64,000 nucleotides of DNA, from assembly GCF_963576675.1 (NCBI RefSeq), contig NC_088912.1, positions 11,121,001 to 11,185,000 of the forward strand, given 5' to 3'. A model generated the notes under the pieces. The model did not search any database. It had not been told where the DNA came from and was given only the letters and a program-made list of their open reading frames with translations. Positions 12,680 to 26,400 of this stretch are shown here, one piece after another. Position 1 is the stretch's first letter; the number at the start of each line of letters is the position of its first letter. Origin of the DNA: Euphorbia lathyris (Eukaryota > Streptophyta > Magnoliopsida > Malpighiales > Euphorbiaceae). The translations under genes were made by a program, and so were the position numbers.

Positions 12680-13890
12680 TTAACATTAATCTAATAGTGT
12701 AAAATTTGATCCAACACGCTATGTAGATATTGTCCGTTTCAGTCTAAATTCAACACTATAAATTTCACGGCTTTAAAACGCGTCTACATATATTTGAAAC
12801 ACACCACACTAACAAGGGTTCGCCACTCTCTTGATTTCTGATGTTATTTTCAATTTATTCTTGCCCTATTGCAATCTCTCAGCGCTACCACTCCTTGCAT
12901 AGTCACCCGTCAAAGCCATCACTCCTTACTCAAATATTCCACCAGCGCCACCCACTCCACACTAGATCGTTACAAACCCACTAGTATCCGTCTAGTTTAT
13001 GCCTGAACCAGGGGCGTAGACAAGGGGGCACGGGTCCCTCCGGCCGCCCGAACCACCTTGACCCTGGATAGTTTCGGCTCCCCTATCTCAAATTTTTTTA
13101 TCGGGGTGTTGAACTAGCTCCCCAAGATGGCCCATTAAGTATTAGGCTTGTCCAAAATTCAAATTTTTTATATTTTGGGCCTATTAGGTACTCCCAAAAT
13201 TTAAATTTCTAATTTTTTGAGTCTGTTAGGCCTCTTTAAATTCAAATTTCTAATTTTTTTAGCCTGTTAGGCCTCTGAAAATCTAAAATTCTAATTTTTT
13301 TAGCTTGTTAGATCCTCCTTAAATCCAAATTATTATTTTTTTTGGCCTGGTAGACCCTCTCAAATAAAAAATTTTAATTTTTTTTTACCTATTCAGCCCC
13401 TCCCTAAATCCAATTTTTTTTACATGTTAGAAATCTTAAACAAAATCTATCTTAGTTTTGAGAAATTGTGTATTAATACGTAAAATTTGGTTCTTGACCA
13501 CTCAAATTATAACACGAATATGTACAAAAAAAAAAAAAATTGAGCAAGTTCGATTTAGCAAAATTTTTTTTTTTTTGCTGACGCACGTATAAAATCGGCC
13601 CTCCAACCAAGTAATCATGTATTCGCCACTGCCCTGAACTACATGGTACGTAGAGAACCCGATTCTGATACTAATTTGCAACAGTTTGATCCAACGTCAT
13701 GCATATACTGTTCGTTTTCGCCCAAATTCAATTTATTGGAACACACGGTTTCAAATATGTATTGGAAACATAATACAACAATAAGTTCCAGTCTCTCTAT
13801 TTCTTACCTCGAATTCAATTCATTCTTATTCTATCGCCATCCTTTAAATCCCTTATTTTTTCAAGTCTTATATTCCAACTCCACCCACTC
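12680..13890. repeat. Old direct duplication split by the hAT MITE
   Basis: 12690-12930 (TTTGATCCAACACGCTATGTAG... through CTATTGCAATC) and 13685-13850 (TTTGATCCAACGTCATGCATA... through CTATCGCCATC) align as diverged direct repeats; the hAT MITE lies between them. Confidence 0.5.
13009..13631. mobile_element. hAT-type MITE, 8-bp TSD
   Basis: 623 bp. Ends CAGGGGCGTAGACA and, reversed, CAGTGGCGAATACA; flanks GCCTGAAC and CCCTGAAC (7 of 8). Inside, about 13110-13440 carries five to six degenerate units of some 55-60 bp around CTGTTAGGCCTC...TAATTTTTTT. A fragment of the same family is at about 10380-10560. Confidence 0.8.
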
Positions 13891-14282
13891 CGAACCGGTC
13901 CTTGGAGATAATATTATTAGGAAAGAGTGGAACTATATAATTATCCAAAATCTAGAAGTTAGAAAAGAAGACAGGAAAATACCAGCTGTGGTTTTGATAT
14001 ATGTCCGATGATGTTGACATATTGACAAATAGAAAAAGACATTTTATTTGCTCAAATTTCCACACAATAATCACGTTTTAAATAAGGCAGGCAATATTTC
14101 TTAGGTGTATCTTGCTGTAATTGGCTAAATACTAAGCTTTTATAGTGGTCTATTCATTAATAGCCACTAAATTATACTTTTCAATATCTAAATGATGTAA
14201 ACTCCATTTAAAAGTAGGGGAGTGATACATATTATATTACTTAGACCATTTTCTTTTAAAAACATGTTATAAAATTAATTAT

Positions 14283-15115
14283 TTAATCTATTCGTCCATA
14301 AATTTTATAGAAAATAACAAATTATTTTTTTACATTAATTAATTAAGTCTTATCTAATTTTATTTATTATTTTTTGATAGAAATTGTGACGAGACAGAAC
14401 TTGGGCAGGGTGAGCGCCCGTGGCCCAAGAACTGACAAACCCGCAATATAAAAAGGAAGTTTATTTATTATATTAATTAAGAATAAAATAATTTTATTTA
14501 TTATATTAATTAATAATAAAAATAATATTAGTAATAAAATTATATGATTATTTAATATATTTTAAATAAAAATAGATAATTAATTTTATTATAATTTAAA
14601 TATATCTTTTTATATAATATCTATTTTACATATTATTGGGTTTTTAATTTATTAAATAAAATATAAGTTAAATAGTTATTAATGTTTTCTTTAACTAAAG
14701 ATAAAATTTATGAAATATTTACTAATTAATTTTATTACACACTATTTTAGTAAAAAATATGTTTTTTATATAATTTATCTGATTGCTCAGTTCAAGATTC
14801 GTTTGACACCCTTTAGGTGGATTCTCTTCCAATTATTTTCTATTACATATACTAAGGCTCAAACTCGAGATAGTTTAAGCGACTTGGGTACCAATCAATT
14901 TAATATTAACTGATTTAGTAAACATAGTTAAATACAACATTAATTTTTTTTTATATATTGATGTATCGAACATTTTGTTTATAATTATTATTAAAATAAT
15001 TTTAATTATTGATATAAATAAAATTTGATAAAACTTAATTAAACATAAATGAAAGTTAATTAGTGATAGAAAGGAAAACTTATCATTTTCTACAAAATTT
15101 ATGGATGGAGGAACT
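14283..15115. repeat. AT-rich foldback element
   Basis: Left TTCGTCCATAAATTTTATAG, right (reversed) CCTCCATCCATAAATTTTGT. The interior is almost pure A/T with an odd GC patch at about 14390-14440. Related text also at 49130-49190. Confidence 0.45.
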
Positions 15116-15222
15116 AGGTAGTTAGTTTTGTCAAAATTTAGAGATATTATAGCGTGTTTCTAAAAAAAATGGACTAAATAGCGTAATATGCAAAAACTTA
15201 AGGACTAATAAATTATTTACCC

Positions 15223-15227
<5 letters not shown>

Positions 15228-15287
<60 letters not shown>
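15228..15287. repeat. AT microsatellite
   Basis: About 60 bp of pure (AT)n, the insertion site of the foldback 15288-15685; a few repeats remain on its far side. Confidence 0.85.
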
Positions 15288-15289
<2 letters not shown>

Positions 15290-15685
15290 CTTAATACATC
15301 CCCAACACGTCCAAATTGTCAAAAATTTGCAACTGACCCCATAAACTTTAAAATGTTACAACTAACTTCTTCAGTTTGTTTATTTGGATCGGATAACTCA
15401 TTAAATAGGTCAATATCTGTGATTTCGAAAGTTCTTTTTTCTTCTTTTATTAATGTATCAACAGATTAATTAGATGCAACAGCAAATATTTTGGATATAT
15501 TTTATTTTTGTTATAATGTTATGTTGAATGGTTTTTGGGTTTCAGGGTTATTTGTTCCAAATATGCAACTTGAGGAGTTATTTGTTCCAATTAAGCAAGT
15601 TGAGAGGGTTAGTGGTAACATTTTAAAGTTCAGGGAGCCAGTTGCAGTTTTTGGACAACTTTGGAGGGTGTGGATGTATTAGGCC
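15288..15685. mobile_element. Long-TIR foldback inserted in an AT microsatellite
   Basis: 398 bp, GGCTTAATACATCCCCAACA to its inverse GGATGTATTAGGCC, flanked by TATATATATA on both sides. Its terminus resembles the other GGCYTAAT elements. Confidence 0.8.
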
Positions 15686-15707
15686 TATATATATAATCTT
15701 TTATAAA

Positions 15708-16137
15708 AAAATAGGATAAATAATTTAGTAGTGTCTATATTTTCACCTAACACATTTTTAGTCCTCATATTTTAATAATACATCGTTTAGTCATTAACTT
15801 CTGTCTTTTTAACAATTTAGTTCATTATAGAGGGACTAAACTGTTTAATAATTTAAATATTTAAGGGACTAAATTGTTGAATAAAACAAAAGTTAAGGAC
15901 TAAACAATGTATTTTTCAATAGTCATCATATTATTTTCATAATACGTTGTTTATCCTTAATTTTTGTTTTATTAAACAGTTAAGTCCCTTATGAGACTAA
16001 ACGGTTTAATAATTAAAATATTTAAGGACTAAATTGTTGAATAAAATAAAAGTTAAGGCCCAATCAACATATTATTAACATACTAAAATTAAACAGTGTG
16101 TTAGATAAAAATGTAGCGATTAATAAATTATTTACAC
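15708..16137. mobile_element. Family B foldback element, copy 2
   Basis: GGATAAATAATTTAGTAG to AATAAATTATTTACAC. The arm unit (TTTAGTCC...AAATTGTTGAATAAA) is duplicated in tandem, giving a ladder-like foldback. Confidence 0.72.
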
Positions 16138-16559
16138 AAAAAAAACTAACTTTTTTCACAGAAATATTATTGTATCACATTTTTTCTAAATATATTTCAT
16201 CAGCAGCATATTTTTGATTAAATATTATAAATGTTAGTGACAGAGCTAGAGAACTATGGATCAGGGTTTATGAGTGTTAAATTAATATACAGATTCTTTT
16301 AAAACAAAAAATGTCTGTAATTCAGAAGTATTTAATTTTTTTTATTATTTTATGGATAGAAGTTGGATTTTTAGTAAATGTTTTTTAAATAAAAACCTGA
16401 AAGGTCCAACCCAACCCAACTCATGAACAGGGGTGGAGAGAGCTCGAGGGCTCCGGCCCTCTGATCGTTGGCTCTATCTTTCAATAGTATAGGTTCGGCA
16501 CTTGATAGTTCCTAATTTTTGTTTATATTGGCGTTTGTTTATTGTAATTTCAATATTTT

Positions 16560-16690
16560 AAGATGACTGAGTTGGTTAAGAGACATGTTTTATTATATGA
16601 GGTATGAGTTCAAACCCATTAAATCTCTTTTTTATTTATAATTGTTAAAAAATTAGTGTTAGATTTATAAAACATTTAATATATCTACTT
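16560..16690 (+). mobile_element. tRNA-derived SINE-like fragment
   Basis: GACTGAGTTGGTTAAGAG resembles a pol III A box and GAGTTCAAACCC a B box, 40 nt apart, followed by a T/A-rich tail. A decayed reverse copy seems present at about 17180-17290, and another at about 42025-42090. Confidence 0.4.
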
Positions 16691-16754
16691 CTTTTAGACT
16701 GAGCATTTTTAATTTTTTTAGCATTCAATATACCAAAACTTTGGGTATTGGAGG

Positions 16755-17397
16755 CAGTGGCGGAACCAGGACCCCGGATGACCCGGGGCTCAAACATATC
16801 ATTAAAAAAATTTCAAAACGTAAAAAAAATTCGAAATTAACTGTGCGGTTGACGGTAAATTTTCAAAATCTACCCCGTTAGGGCTGGACAAATTTTTTTT
16901 AGCCTCCAACGCATTAAAACTGTAAAAATATTATGATTTTTTTTAGAAACTAGTCTTGAACTAATAGAAAATTAAACATGTTTACTTTTTTTTAATGGTA
17001 AAGACATAATAAAAATAAATATTCAATATGCTTACTTTTTTTTAATGGTAAAGTCATAATAAAAATGAATTCAAAAGTGTTATCAAAATAAAAATAAAGA
17101 GTCCATTTAAATTAATTAATAATGGTAACATGTTTTTATAATTATTGAAAAATAAAATTAAAATAAATAATTTTTTTTAAAAGAAATTGAGGTTAAAAGG
17201 AGTAGAACATATGACATCTCAAATAGAAGTAAGCATCTTTAACCATCTCATATATCTTTAACCATTGAAATAATACTACATAGAGTCAATATAATTCTTT
17301 CCAAAATATTACCAGACACCATTACTAATTTTTTTTTTCTCAATTCTCCGGCCGCCTGCCGGGGCTCGAGCCACAACCCCTCTTGGTTCCGCCCCTG
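16755..17397. mobile_element. hAT-type MITE, 8-bp TSD
   Basis: 643 bp. Ends CAGTGGCGGAACCAGG and, reversed, CAGGGGCGGAACCAAG; flanks ATTGGAGG and ATTGGAGT (7 of 8). Subterminal sequence is GC-rich (GGCCGCC, CCCCGG) around an AT-rich core. Related in termini to 13009-13631. Confidence 0.85.
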
Positions 17398-17514
17398 ATT
17401 GGAGTCCAATTTTTTTTTGTTCATAACGGGTTAGACTTCAGAAAATTCCCCCAACTACATAAATCGACTCTACCACCGGTCCCACGGCTAAAATGAACCC
17501 CATATATAAATTTA

Positions 17515-17659
17515 GGGTTAAGGTGTAAAAACACCCTAACGTTTTGGGTCAGGAGCAATTTTATCCCTAACGTTTAAAATGGTGCAATTTTACCCCTAAA
17601 ACGTTATGAACAGACAAAATTTGAACCTTAACGTTTTAGGTATTTTTGCACCTTAACCC
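17515..17659. mobile_element. Family A minimal foldback, copy 6, TSD ATAAATTTA
   Basis: Only 145 bp: two inverted arms GGGTTAAGGTG...CACCTTAACCC and almost no loop. ATAAATTTA at 17506-17514 and 17660-17668. Lies just past the FAR polyadenylation region. Confidence 0.85.
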
Positions 17660-17709
17660 ATAAATTTATGATTCCGCCACTACTCATGAACAGACAATTA
17701 ATTTAAAGA

Positions 17710-17715
17710 TTTATT
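17710..17715 (-). terminator. Candidate polyadenylation signal of FAR
   Basis: AATAAA on the minus strand about 205 nt past the TGA, at a normal distance for a plant 3' UTR. Just beyond it lies a 145-bp foldback element (17515-17659). Confidence 0.4.
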
Positions 17716-17920
17716 AGTCGTAAATAGTACAAACTTTTATATAGAGAATTGTAAGTAGTAATTTGGATTTTATTAAATCCTTTAATTACTACATAAATTA
17801 TTTGCAAATTACAATTTAGAAAGTATAAAACTTCTTCAACACAAAGAATTCTAGAGAAATAAAGTTTACAAAGTTCAGCAAATAAACTATTCTGGATGTC
17901 TATAGAAAACACATCACGAT

Positions 17921-18074
17921 TCACACCATGACATATTCTAAAAGTCCGGGAATATGCGTATTCACGAAGTAATCATCCCAATCGATACATTTCACATCAA
18001 AGTAAAATGTATCAATTTTCACACCATTTCCTTTTGTTGATTTAAGTAATTTGTTTATATTGGAGTCATCAAAC
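17921..18074 (-). CDS. FAR: FAR exon 10 (C-terminus and stop)
   Basis: Starts [15 protein letters not shown] after TCTCAG and finishes with [14 protein letters not shown] and [11 protein letters not shown], the classical FAR C-terminal signature. The stop is TGA at 17923-17921. The frame has no ATG, so the exon was found by extending from exon 9. Confidence 0.92.
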
Positions 18075-21000
18075 CTGAGAAATTCAATATTAATCTCACA
18101 TAAATAATAATAAAAAAATAGAAAAAAACATCTTTAAGTTTTTATATTTTCGATTTTTGTTTATTCGGACCATAATTTTGCAATTTGATTCATCTGAATT
18201 CTCGATTAATTATAATCGCACATATTAAGTCACCATTTACAAAATTAGGTAGATATAAACATATATAATTTAGTTAAACGAATGCCACTTACTTCATTTG
18301 CGTCTGAAATTGTATAATCTATAGTTCTAAAATAAATTTTTACAGTGTTTGAAAGCAGAAAATCCAATAAAGAAAGAGAGAAAGCGGTTCGTATTATGTA
18401 TAACTACATTAAACATAAAAGGTAAAAGGCTTTATTAGGTCTTTGCTTTTTCATTAAGCCTTTAACTTTTATTTGGATACATTAAGTCATGATGACAAAA
18501 AAAAAAAAGTTTTGAACATAAAATTCGGTTAACATAGTGTTTTTCATTTCACGTGCCATTGAAATTTGTACTTTTCATAGTTTGAAAACAGTTTTTAATA
18601 CATGTAATATGGCAATAGGAAAACTGTTATAAGATATAATTTCAAACACATATAAAATGAATAATATCTTTTTAATTGAACTAAATGTTCACAACTAACT
18701 AATTCCGTAAGCAAAGGCTTTAATGTAACAAAAAATAAATGTTCAGATGCTTAATGTGTCCAAATAAATGTTAAGGGCTTAATGAACTAAAAAATAAAAT
18801 ATTAGAGACCCAATGATGCTTTTTGCCTAAAAAACTCGGAAATTTCGAATATAGAAAAAATGAATAATGTTTTGTTAACCAAATTTTATATTTTAAACTG
18901 ACTTTCATGGTCACGAAAAGTTTGATGTATACAATTATAATTAATCTAGAATTCAATGCGTAAAATTGAAACATCAATAACTTAACTTGATCAATAAAAA
19001 TAGAAAAAAAGTTGAATTTCAAAAGGCCTTTTTCCCTTAAAAAAAGGTTAATTATATATAGATATCATGTGGTTTCGTCGATATGCAGATATGTACTTGT
19101 GATATTTTTTATACAAATGCAACCGTATGGTTTGCAAAATTTTACATTTGGGTTCATTTTGTCATAATTTGACCGATAACAACCTCGAAATGAAAAATTT
19201 CAAGAGTTAAATAACTTTAATTCTTTAACTTTTTAGGTTTGAGGTCATTTAAGTGTTGTTTTTTTATGAGAGAGAAATTTAATGTTTAGAGAGAGAAAAC
19301 TCCAAAAATGATGATTTTAAAAAATTAAAAATATGGCTCTGTAGTAAATATGATACTAAACAACTTTAATTCTTGAATTTTTTTATTTTATTTTGAGGTC
19401 GTTATCGGTCAAATTTGGCAAAGTAAAAAAAAAATACAAAATTTTGAAAACCATAGGATTGCGTTTGAAAAAAAATACCACAGATAGCCATTTGTAAATT
19501 CGCGAAACCACAAGACATCTATATGTAATTAACCTAAACATTAATATAAATATGTGTAAATAATTTATTAGTCCTATATTTTTACCTAACATACTGTTTA
19601 GTCCTTAGCTTTTGTTCCATTCAAAAGTCTAGTCCCTCAAATATTTGAATTATTAAACAGTTTAATCTCTGTATAAGAGACTAAACTATTGAATAAAATA
19701 AAAATTAAAGACTAAATATTGTGGTATTAAAATACCAGGACTAAACTGTATATTAAGTAAAAATATATGATTAAAAAAATAAAAACACAGAGAGTAATAA
19801 ATTATTTACCCTATATATATTAAAATAGAAATTTTGAAACAATTTAAGCAATTAAATTAACATACCTTCCATGGAAAAATAAGTATGGACTGTAGAGGTC
19901 AACTAATCTTATCACAAATTTGATCTTTTTATCCAATGTCTTGTACATGTTTTCAAATTGATGGCAGAATATTCTGTTCACCAATTTCAGACCCTGTATT
20001 AAAAAATAATATTTTAATAAATAATCAGTAATTGATTGTTTCTTTGGATTTTCAAAGTGTCTCGAACTTTCAAAGTGTCCTGAACTTTCAAACTTGTCGA
20101 AAACTTCAATTGTCCTCCGAACTTTCAAAAGTTCTAAATAACCCCATATTCTTGTCCCATTGTATTAAACAAGTCCATATTACTCAATAGAATTTACTGG
20201 ATGCAGAAATTAGAGTCACGCTCCATCACATGTCAAAGTGGTCACCACGTATCAAACAAAGCATACCAAATAGACAAATAATTAAAAACTTATGAAAATT
20301 CAAGGGTCAGTTGAAGTTTTAGGGTTATTGAATCCAATTTGACAAAAATATGAGGTTATTGAATATAATATGACAAGAATATGAAGTTATTCAATGCAAT
20401 TAAATAAAAATAGAGGGTTATTGAATACAATTGGACAAGAATTGAGAATCATTTAAAACTTTTAAAAGTTCAATAGGACAATTAAAATTTTAAGTCACGT
20501 ACAGGAAGTGACAAATGTATTAAGCCTTTATTTATGAAAAAATAAATAAAGGAGACAATTATGACAAACCACACGCAGTGTGGGATTTCTTCGCAGCCAA
20601 AGAGACATGTCTGCCACCAACCTACTCTAACCTTTGCTGTTTTGCCATCCACTATATTACTATCTCGCCATTGAGTCCTAATTACTGATCTGTCATTAGT
20701 TTTCTTTCTTCCCATGTTACCTCTATTATATAAATATAGTTTGTAACCCTAGTAAGAGCTTTTAGGTCTTTCGCTATCTAATTGCGGGAGGTATTTAAGC
20801 TCATAGTTTTGTAAGGATGAACAACTTTTATCAATCAAAACTCAAAATTTCTTTGGAAGCAAGGTTTCTAACCTTTTATTTGGGATTAACTCCTACTACT
20901 TTATCTAGTGAAGAAATATTTTTATTGGTTTACGATTAAAATCAATTCTATTATCACGAATCTGTATCACTATTGAATGTAATTAGATAAAAATATGGAA

Positions 21001-23390
21001 TTATTCAATAATTGAATAAGAATGTGGGGTTATTGAATGTAATTGGACAAGAATTGAAAGTCATTTAAAACTTTAAAAAAACTCAGTAGAATAATTAAAG
21101 TTTTAAGTCAAGTACAGGAAGCAACAGATGTATTAGGCCTTTATCTATAAAAATAAATAAATTGTAAAACATGAGTTAGAGAAATACCTTCAACAATGGC
21201 ATGTAGTGGATTGCCAAATATCTATGAAATCTAGCTTTGCTATTCAATATGATAGGTTTAGAAAACTTGATTGGCTTCCCATTTTTCCCCAAACATGGTT
21301 TGTTTGTGAAGTAATGATAGGTATAGTCTTTAAGATCACAATATCTAACTGGATTTCTTGATGATGATCCCACATGATAAATTCCATTGCTATAAGGTTT
21401 ATTTGCATTAGCTACCATTGCCACAACTATGGCATTCACCACCATATCAACTGGTATCTGCAAACATTAGCTATTAACACAATTTTTTTTAGGGTAATGT
21501 TAAAAAAATAATAATGTGATTTCATGTTTTGTTAAACATATGACTTAGCTTTTTTTATGACATTGAAAGTCTGTTTGGTCCAACTGTTAGCTAATAGATG
21601 TTGCAGTTGCTATTAGCTATTCGCGATTGCAGTAAGCTGTTTACTGTTGCTATTAACTGTTTGTTATTAGCTGTTTAATTATTAATGTTTGGTAAAATTA
21701 TATTGAACTGTTGTTGTTAGTATTTAAAATGTCTAGTATGGACATGTTTTAAATTAATCAACAAATTAATTATAAATTATAAATAAAAAATGTATTACAC
21801 AAATTAATAAAAATAAAAAAATAAAAAAATATTGAACGCGAAAAAACTATCTTTCGGTAATGATATTATAAAAATAAAATAATGTTAAAGAAGAAACAAA
21901 TTTTGTAAAAACAATTGTTCATTAAAAACTCCAAAAAGAAGCTTTTCGTGAAATATTCCAACATGCTGTAGTTTCCATAAAAAAATGCTAAATATTGTTG
22001 TTATATAAGTCTAACCAAACGTTATATTTTCTGCATTTCGAGTGAAACGCTAAACGCTCATCCGAAAAGCTAAAACAAAACCCCCTAAAATTTTTCGCTT
22101 TTCTAAAAAAAGAACCTCAAGATTAAACTGAGCGCTAACGATCTCGAAATTGAAAAATTCAAAGACTTTATGTTATTCTAAAAAATTTTAATTCTTCAAC
22201 TTTTTAATTTTAATGTCAGTTAGGTGTTGTTTGGTGAGGAGAGAGAAAGTGAATGTTTAGAGAGAGAAATCTTCGAAAATTATGATTTTGGAAAAATAAA
22301 AAATATGGTTCCAGATTAAATGTGGTACTAAACAATTTTAATTCTTGGAATTTTCTATTTTGAGGTCATTAATGATCATTTTATAGTGTCAAAATAAAAG
22401 ATCATCGTTTTTAGCAAAACGAAAACCTCAGTCTCCATTTAGTAAACAAAATAATTTCACAGGTACCTATTTATCAAAACATGAAAATGCAAGTTTTTTT
22501 TTTGTAGACTTTATCCTTTTAAGCATATACTACTAGAGCTATTCATAGGTCGAGTGGAACTGGATTCGGGCTGAGTTTCACATACTTACATTTAAAACAC
22601 TCAGTCGGAACTCATTCTAATCGACTATCAATTTAAACGCTTTTTCGATAAAGCCAGGTAGGATTTAAAAATCAAAATTTGAAGCAAAATTTAGGAGGCT
22701 CGTGATGTGTTAAGGCTAAAATAATTTATCTTCCCTTAATAATTCTTTTCCTAAAACTTTATTTTTCATGCCAAATTTCTTTTCTTCTTCTTTTTTTTAA
22801 AGGGAGTGGATTTTTCTTAATCTTTAATTAATATGATTATGTGTTGTTTAGTTAGTAAAGAGAGAGAAAATAAATATTTAGAGAGAGAAAGCTCTAAAAT
22901 AATGATTTTGGAAAATAAAAAAATTTGGTTCCATTTCCAGATTGTGAAACGATCATTTTTATAGTATCAAACTAAAAAATTTGGTTGTTACTTTTTCTCC
23001 TCCCGTTTGCCTTTTCAGCTTAAAAGTGAGAGTTTTAGATGTTTGATTAGAAATTCATATTTGCTTTTTATAGTTGAAAAATGATTTTTTTGTTTTTTTT
23101 TTTTTTTATAAAAGCAGGGAATCCCCGCTTTTTAGAAAAGCAACATTTTCCAACAATAAACCCTAACAGCAAACAATAAACAATAGCATAATAAAAAATG
23201 GAGAGATTTCTTAATTACCACATCAACAATTGCTGCAAGATCAATGGCTACAAATTTCATTTTTCCCTTACCAACACCCACAATAAATGCATCAATAGTC
23301 CTGCAATAATAATAATAAATAAATAGTTATTAGTAATTATAATAATAGTTTTAATAAGTAAATTATAAAAATTTGTTATTACTCTCTCTC

Positions 23391-23448
<58 letters not shown>

Positions 23449-26400
23449 GTTTTAACTTTATCAAGATATTCATTTTTTACATAACGTTTTGTATTATCTT
23501 AATGGAGATTATCTCATAATTAAACTATAATAATTAAGATTTTTTTTTATAGAAAGTAGAATTTTAAAAGAAAAATGTTTGTGTTGTCCCTTGAGTTAAG
23601 GCTTAGGCTTTTGTCTGTATGGCTGCACCACCTATTTTCACTCGGCCTAGTCGATTGTCGTCGGTGCCTTCAGACAGGAATGACCAGACTGCTGGGATGA
23701 AACCTGCATCTTCGAAGAAACTTGAAAGGACATCACAAAAGCGAAAGGTTTGCTTGTAACGCCTAGGGTCAGAAACGATCCTAACTTGAAAAAGAGTTAG
23801 TTATTCCTTGAGAGAATTCCTTGATTGCCAAGCTATTAGGGCATAACCTTGGCTATGTTGCATTGGAACATCAAGCGTCTGAACTTGATATGATGGACTT
23901 AGGACACGGTTTGCATTTGGTTCAATTTGAAAATGACATTAACCATGATCATTTGATTAATGATGGATCCTAGCTTATTAAAGGGAATTATTTAATTGTT
24001 CGAAGATGGGATGTCGCTTTTTATCCGATTGATGCCTCTATCGATACAACAATGGTATGGACCTAATTCCCTGAGTTTCCCATGTATTGGTATAATGAAG
24101 ATGTTCTCATTGCGATTGTTGAAGCAGTCGGCAGACCTCTTAGAGTTGATGAAAATATGACCCAGGTTGTCAGGGAAAATTTTTCTCGTGTCTGTGTAGA
24201 AATCAACTTGAGTAAGCCAGCTCAGTTTGAGTTGGATGGTCATCAACAAAAGGTTGAGTACGAAGGTCTTCACGTTGCTTGCACTAACTCAGGGCCGACT
24301 CATGATCGTCTGAGGCCCTATGCGAGATATGAATTGTAGACTCTTTTTATATAAATACAATTCTAAAACAACACATATATATATAATTTTAATTTGTAAA
24401 AAAAAATGTATCTTTTATGGCTATTTTTGCTTTTTATAGTCTTTTTCTACCCTTCGTGAATCATGTATTCGCTCTTAGTTTGTACTTGTATGCAGTTTTA
24501 TTTCTTATCATTTTCTTGCTTTAGTTGTACTTTTTTTATTTAATGGAATGATATAAGCATTTTGAAAAAAAATCACAAAAAAATACTTTATAACTTTGGT
24601 ATTTGGAAGAAAAATAGAGGATACATTTCGGTTCCTTGGATTTCCTATCCCAATTTTAAAGGATAAGATGTAAAAATACTTTTAACGTTCACAATCAGGA
24701 GCAATTTTATCGGTAACGTTTAAAATGATGTAATTTTACCGATAATATTGGTAGATAAGAGCAACTTTACCCCTAACATTGACAAGTTGGGCCAATTTGA
24801 GAAATAGTTCATCAAACTGTTTTCTCAGTCATGAAATTGACCAAACTTGCCAACGTTAGGGGTAAAGTTGCTCTTTAGTGCCACGGTTAAAAGTAAAATT
24901 ACACCATTTTAGACATTAAGGGTAAAATTGCTCCCGGTTCTAAATGTTGACGATATTTTTGCACCTTATCCCAAATTTTAAAGATGTTCTCAATACTCGC
25001 TTGCATGGGTCTGACTTCATCATCGAAGATTTTCAGAGTTTAGCAGGTGCACTTCAAGACGGGAATGAGGCTTCATTTGGCAATATTTTCTTTCAAAAAA
25101 GCATATCTATGCTCCTATTTTTGGTGTACAAAAGAATTTAGAAAGCCGAGAGATAAATGGGTTTCTAAAGCTGTAGCGTAAGCTACTTGTGGAGTTGAAT
25201 GATATTCTTTGTCAAGAAGATTTACGAGCTACAACCCGTATGAATCGAAGATCCTCATTGGTAAAAGGAATGAACCCTAACTCAAAGAGAAAGATAATAA
25301 TTTGATTAATAAAAAAAAGTTGAGTCTTACAAATGAAATGGATGAATTTATATGATCTCTAATCCAAAAGACGAAATTACATAAAAGGGTAAATACATAT
25401 AACTAAATATAAAAAGCTTAAAGGGTAAAAAGGTGGCATGAGTTGTAAATAAGGGGTGACATGCGTTGTAAATAAGGGGTGGTAAAGTTGTAATTAGAAG
25501 GGAGATGGAGTGAGGGGCAAGATTAATCTTGCAAGGCATTTTAAACGTACATACGACGTGTGAGCTTTTAATTCGAAATTTAACTGGTCAGTTTGTAGGC
25601 AACACGATGTGTCGGCTTGCTTCAGACTCTCTGATGTTTATTTCAGCAATCCACACAGTGTGTGGGATCTATTTTCACACAAATAGCCTTTCGTTTGCCT
25701 TGGTTTCCCCTTTGACCCGACTTTTTCCACTATTCATCCCCTCTCGTCTAGTCAACTGGATGCCCACATCATACACTCCCTCTTGAAAAAGCATTTGACC
25801 TCAAATTACTTTTTGAGTATGGAAGAAACTCGTTAATCTTCAGCGGATTCAAAACTCTCAAATCGAACCAAGGTGTTGTTCGAAATAAGTTCAATAAGCA
25901 CATTCCACAAGCTTCCGGATTCACCTTCTTCACACGAACTTCACCCTATATTTCAACTTGTGACTTGCCCCAATTCTCCTCCTCATTGACATTCGTCTTC
26001 CACTTTCTACCGGTATCAAATGGGATATCTCAGCGAAGCTTGTTGAATCACTCCCTAACAAGATCTTACATTCTCTTCGAACTTCCCACGACATGTCGAA
26101 CGAACTAGCCCCGGACCTTCTCGGTCTCCATTTCAATAGCTTAAAGATTAGCCACCAATTTTCTCCGTTTATAGCCGACCTCAAATGGAATGTCCTAGCG
26201 AAACATATCAACCCAATTCGGAGTGATCCATTGAGCACTCTTCAAAACCCCAACATGCCTTTGAGTTGAATATTCCCAGACTTTTCTATACCTCATGTCA
26301 TCAACCCGAATGCTATGCTCAACCTCTACTTGTCCATGGCCGACATCAAATGGAATATCCCAGTGGCACTTGTCAACCCACTTCATAGTGATTCCAAGAA

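Noticed and set aside
13643..14011. 122-codon frame
   Set aside because: It covers one half of an old duplication and AT-rich sequence, has no family similarity, and the duplicate copy is not open in the same way.
14390..14440. GC-rich patch (GGGTGAGCGCCCGTGGCCC) as an RNA gene
   Set aside because: It can form a short stem, but I see no tRNA, snRNA or rRNA features.
17703..17924. 73-codon frame as an alternative FAR end
   Set aside because: It is the 3' UTR read in another frame; the conserved FAR C-terminus ends at 17921.
24082..24339. 85-codon frame as a small host gene
   Set aside because: Its sequence is the middle of a DUF4283 LINE ORF1, with stops upstream.
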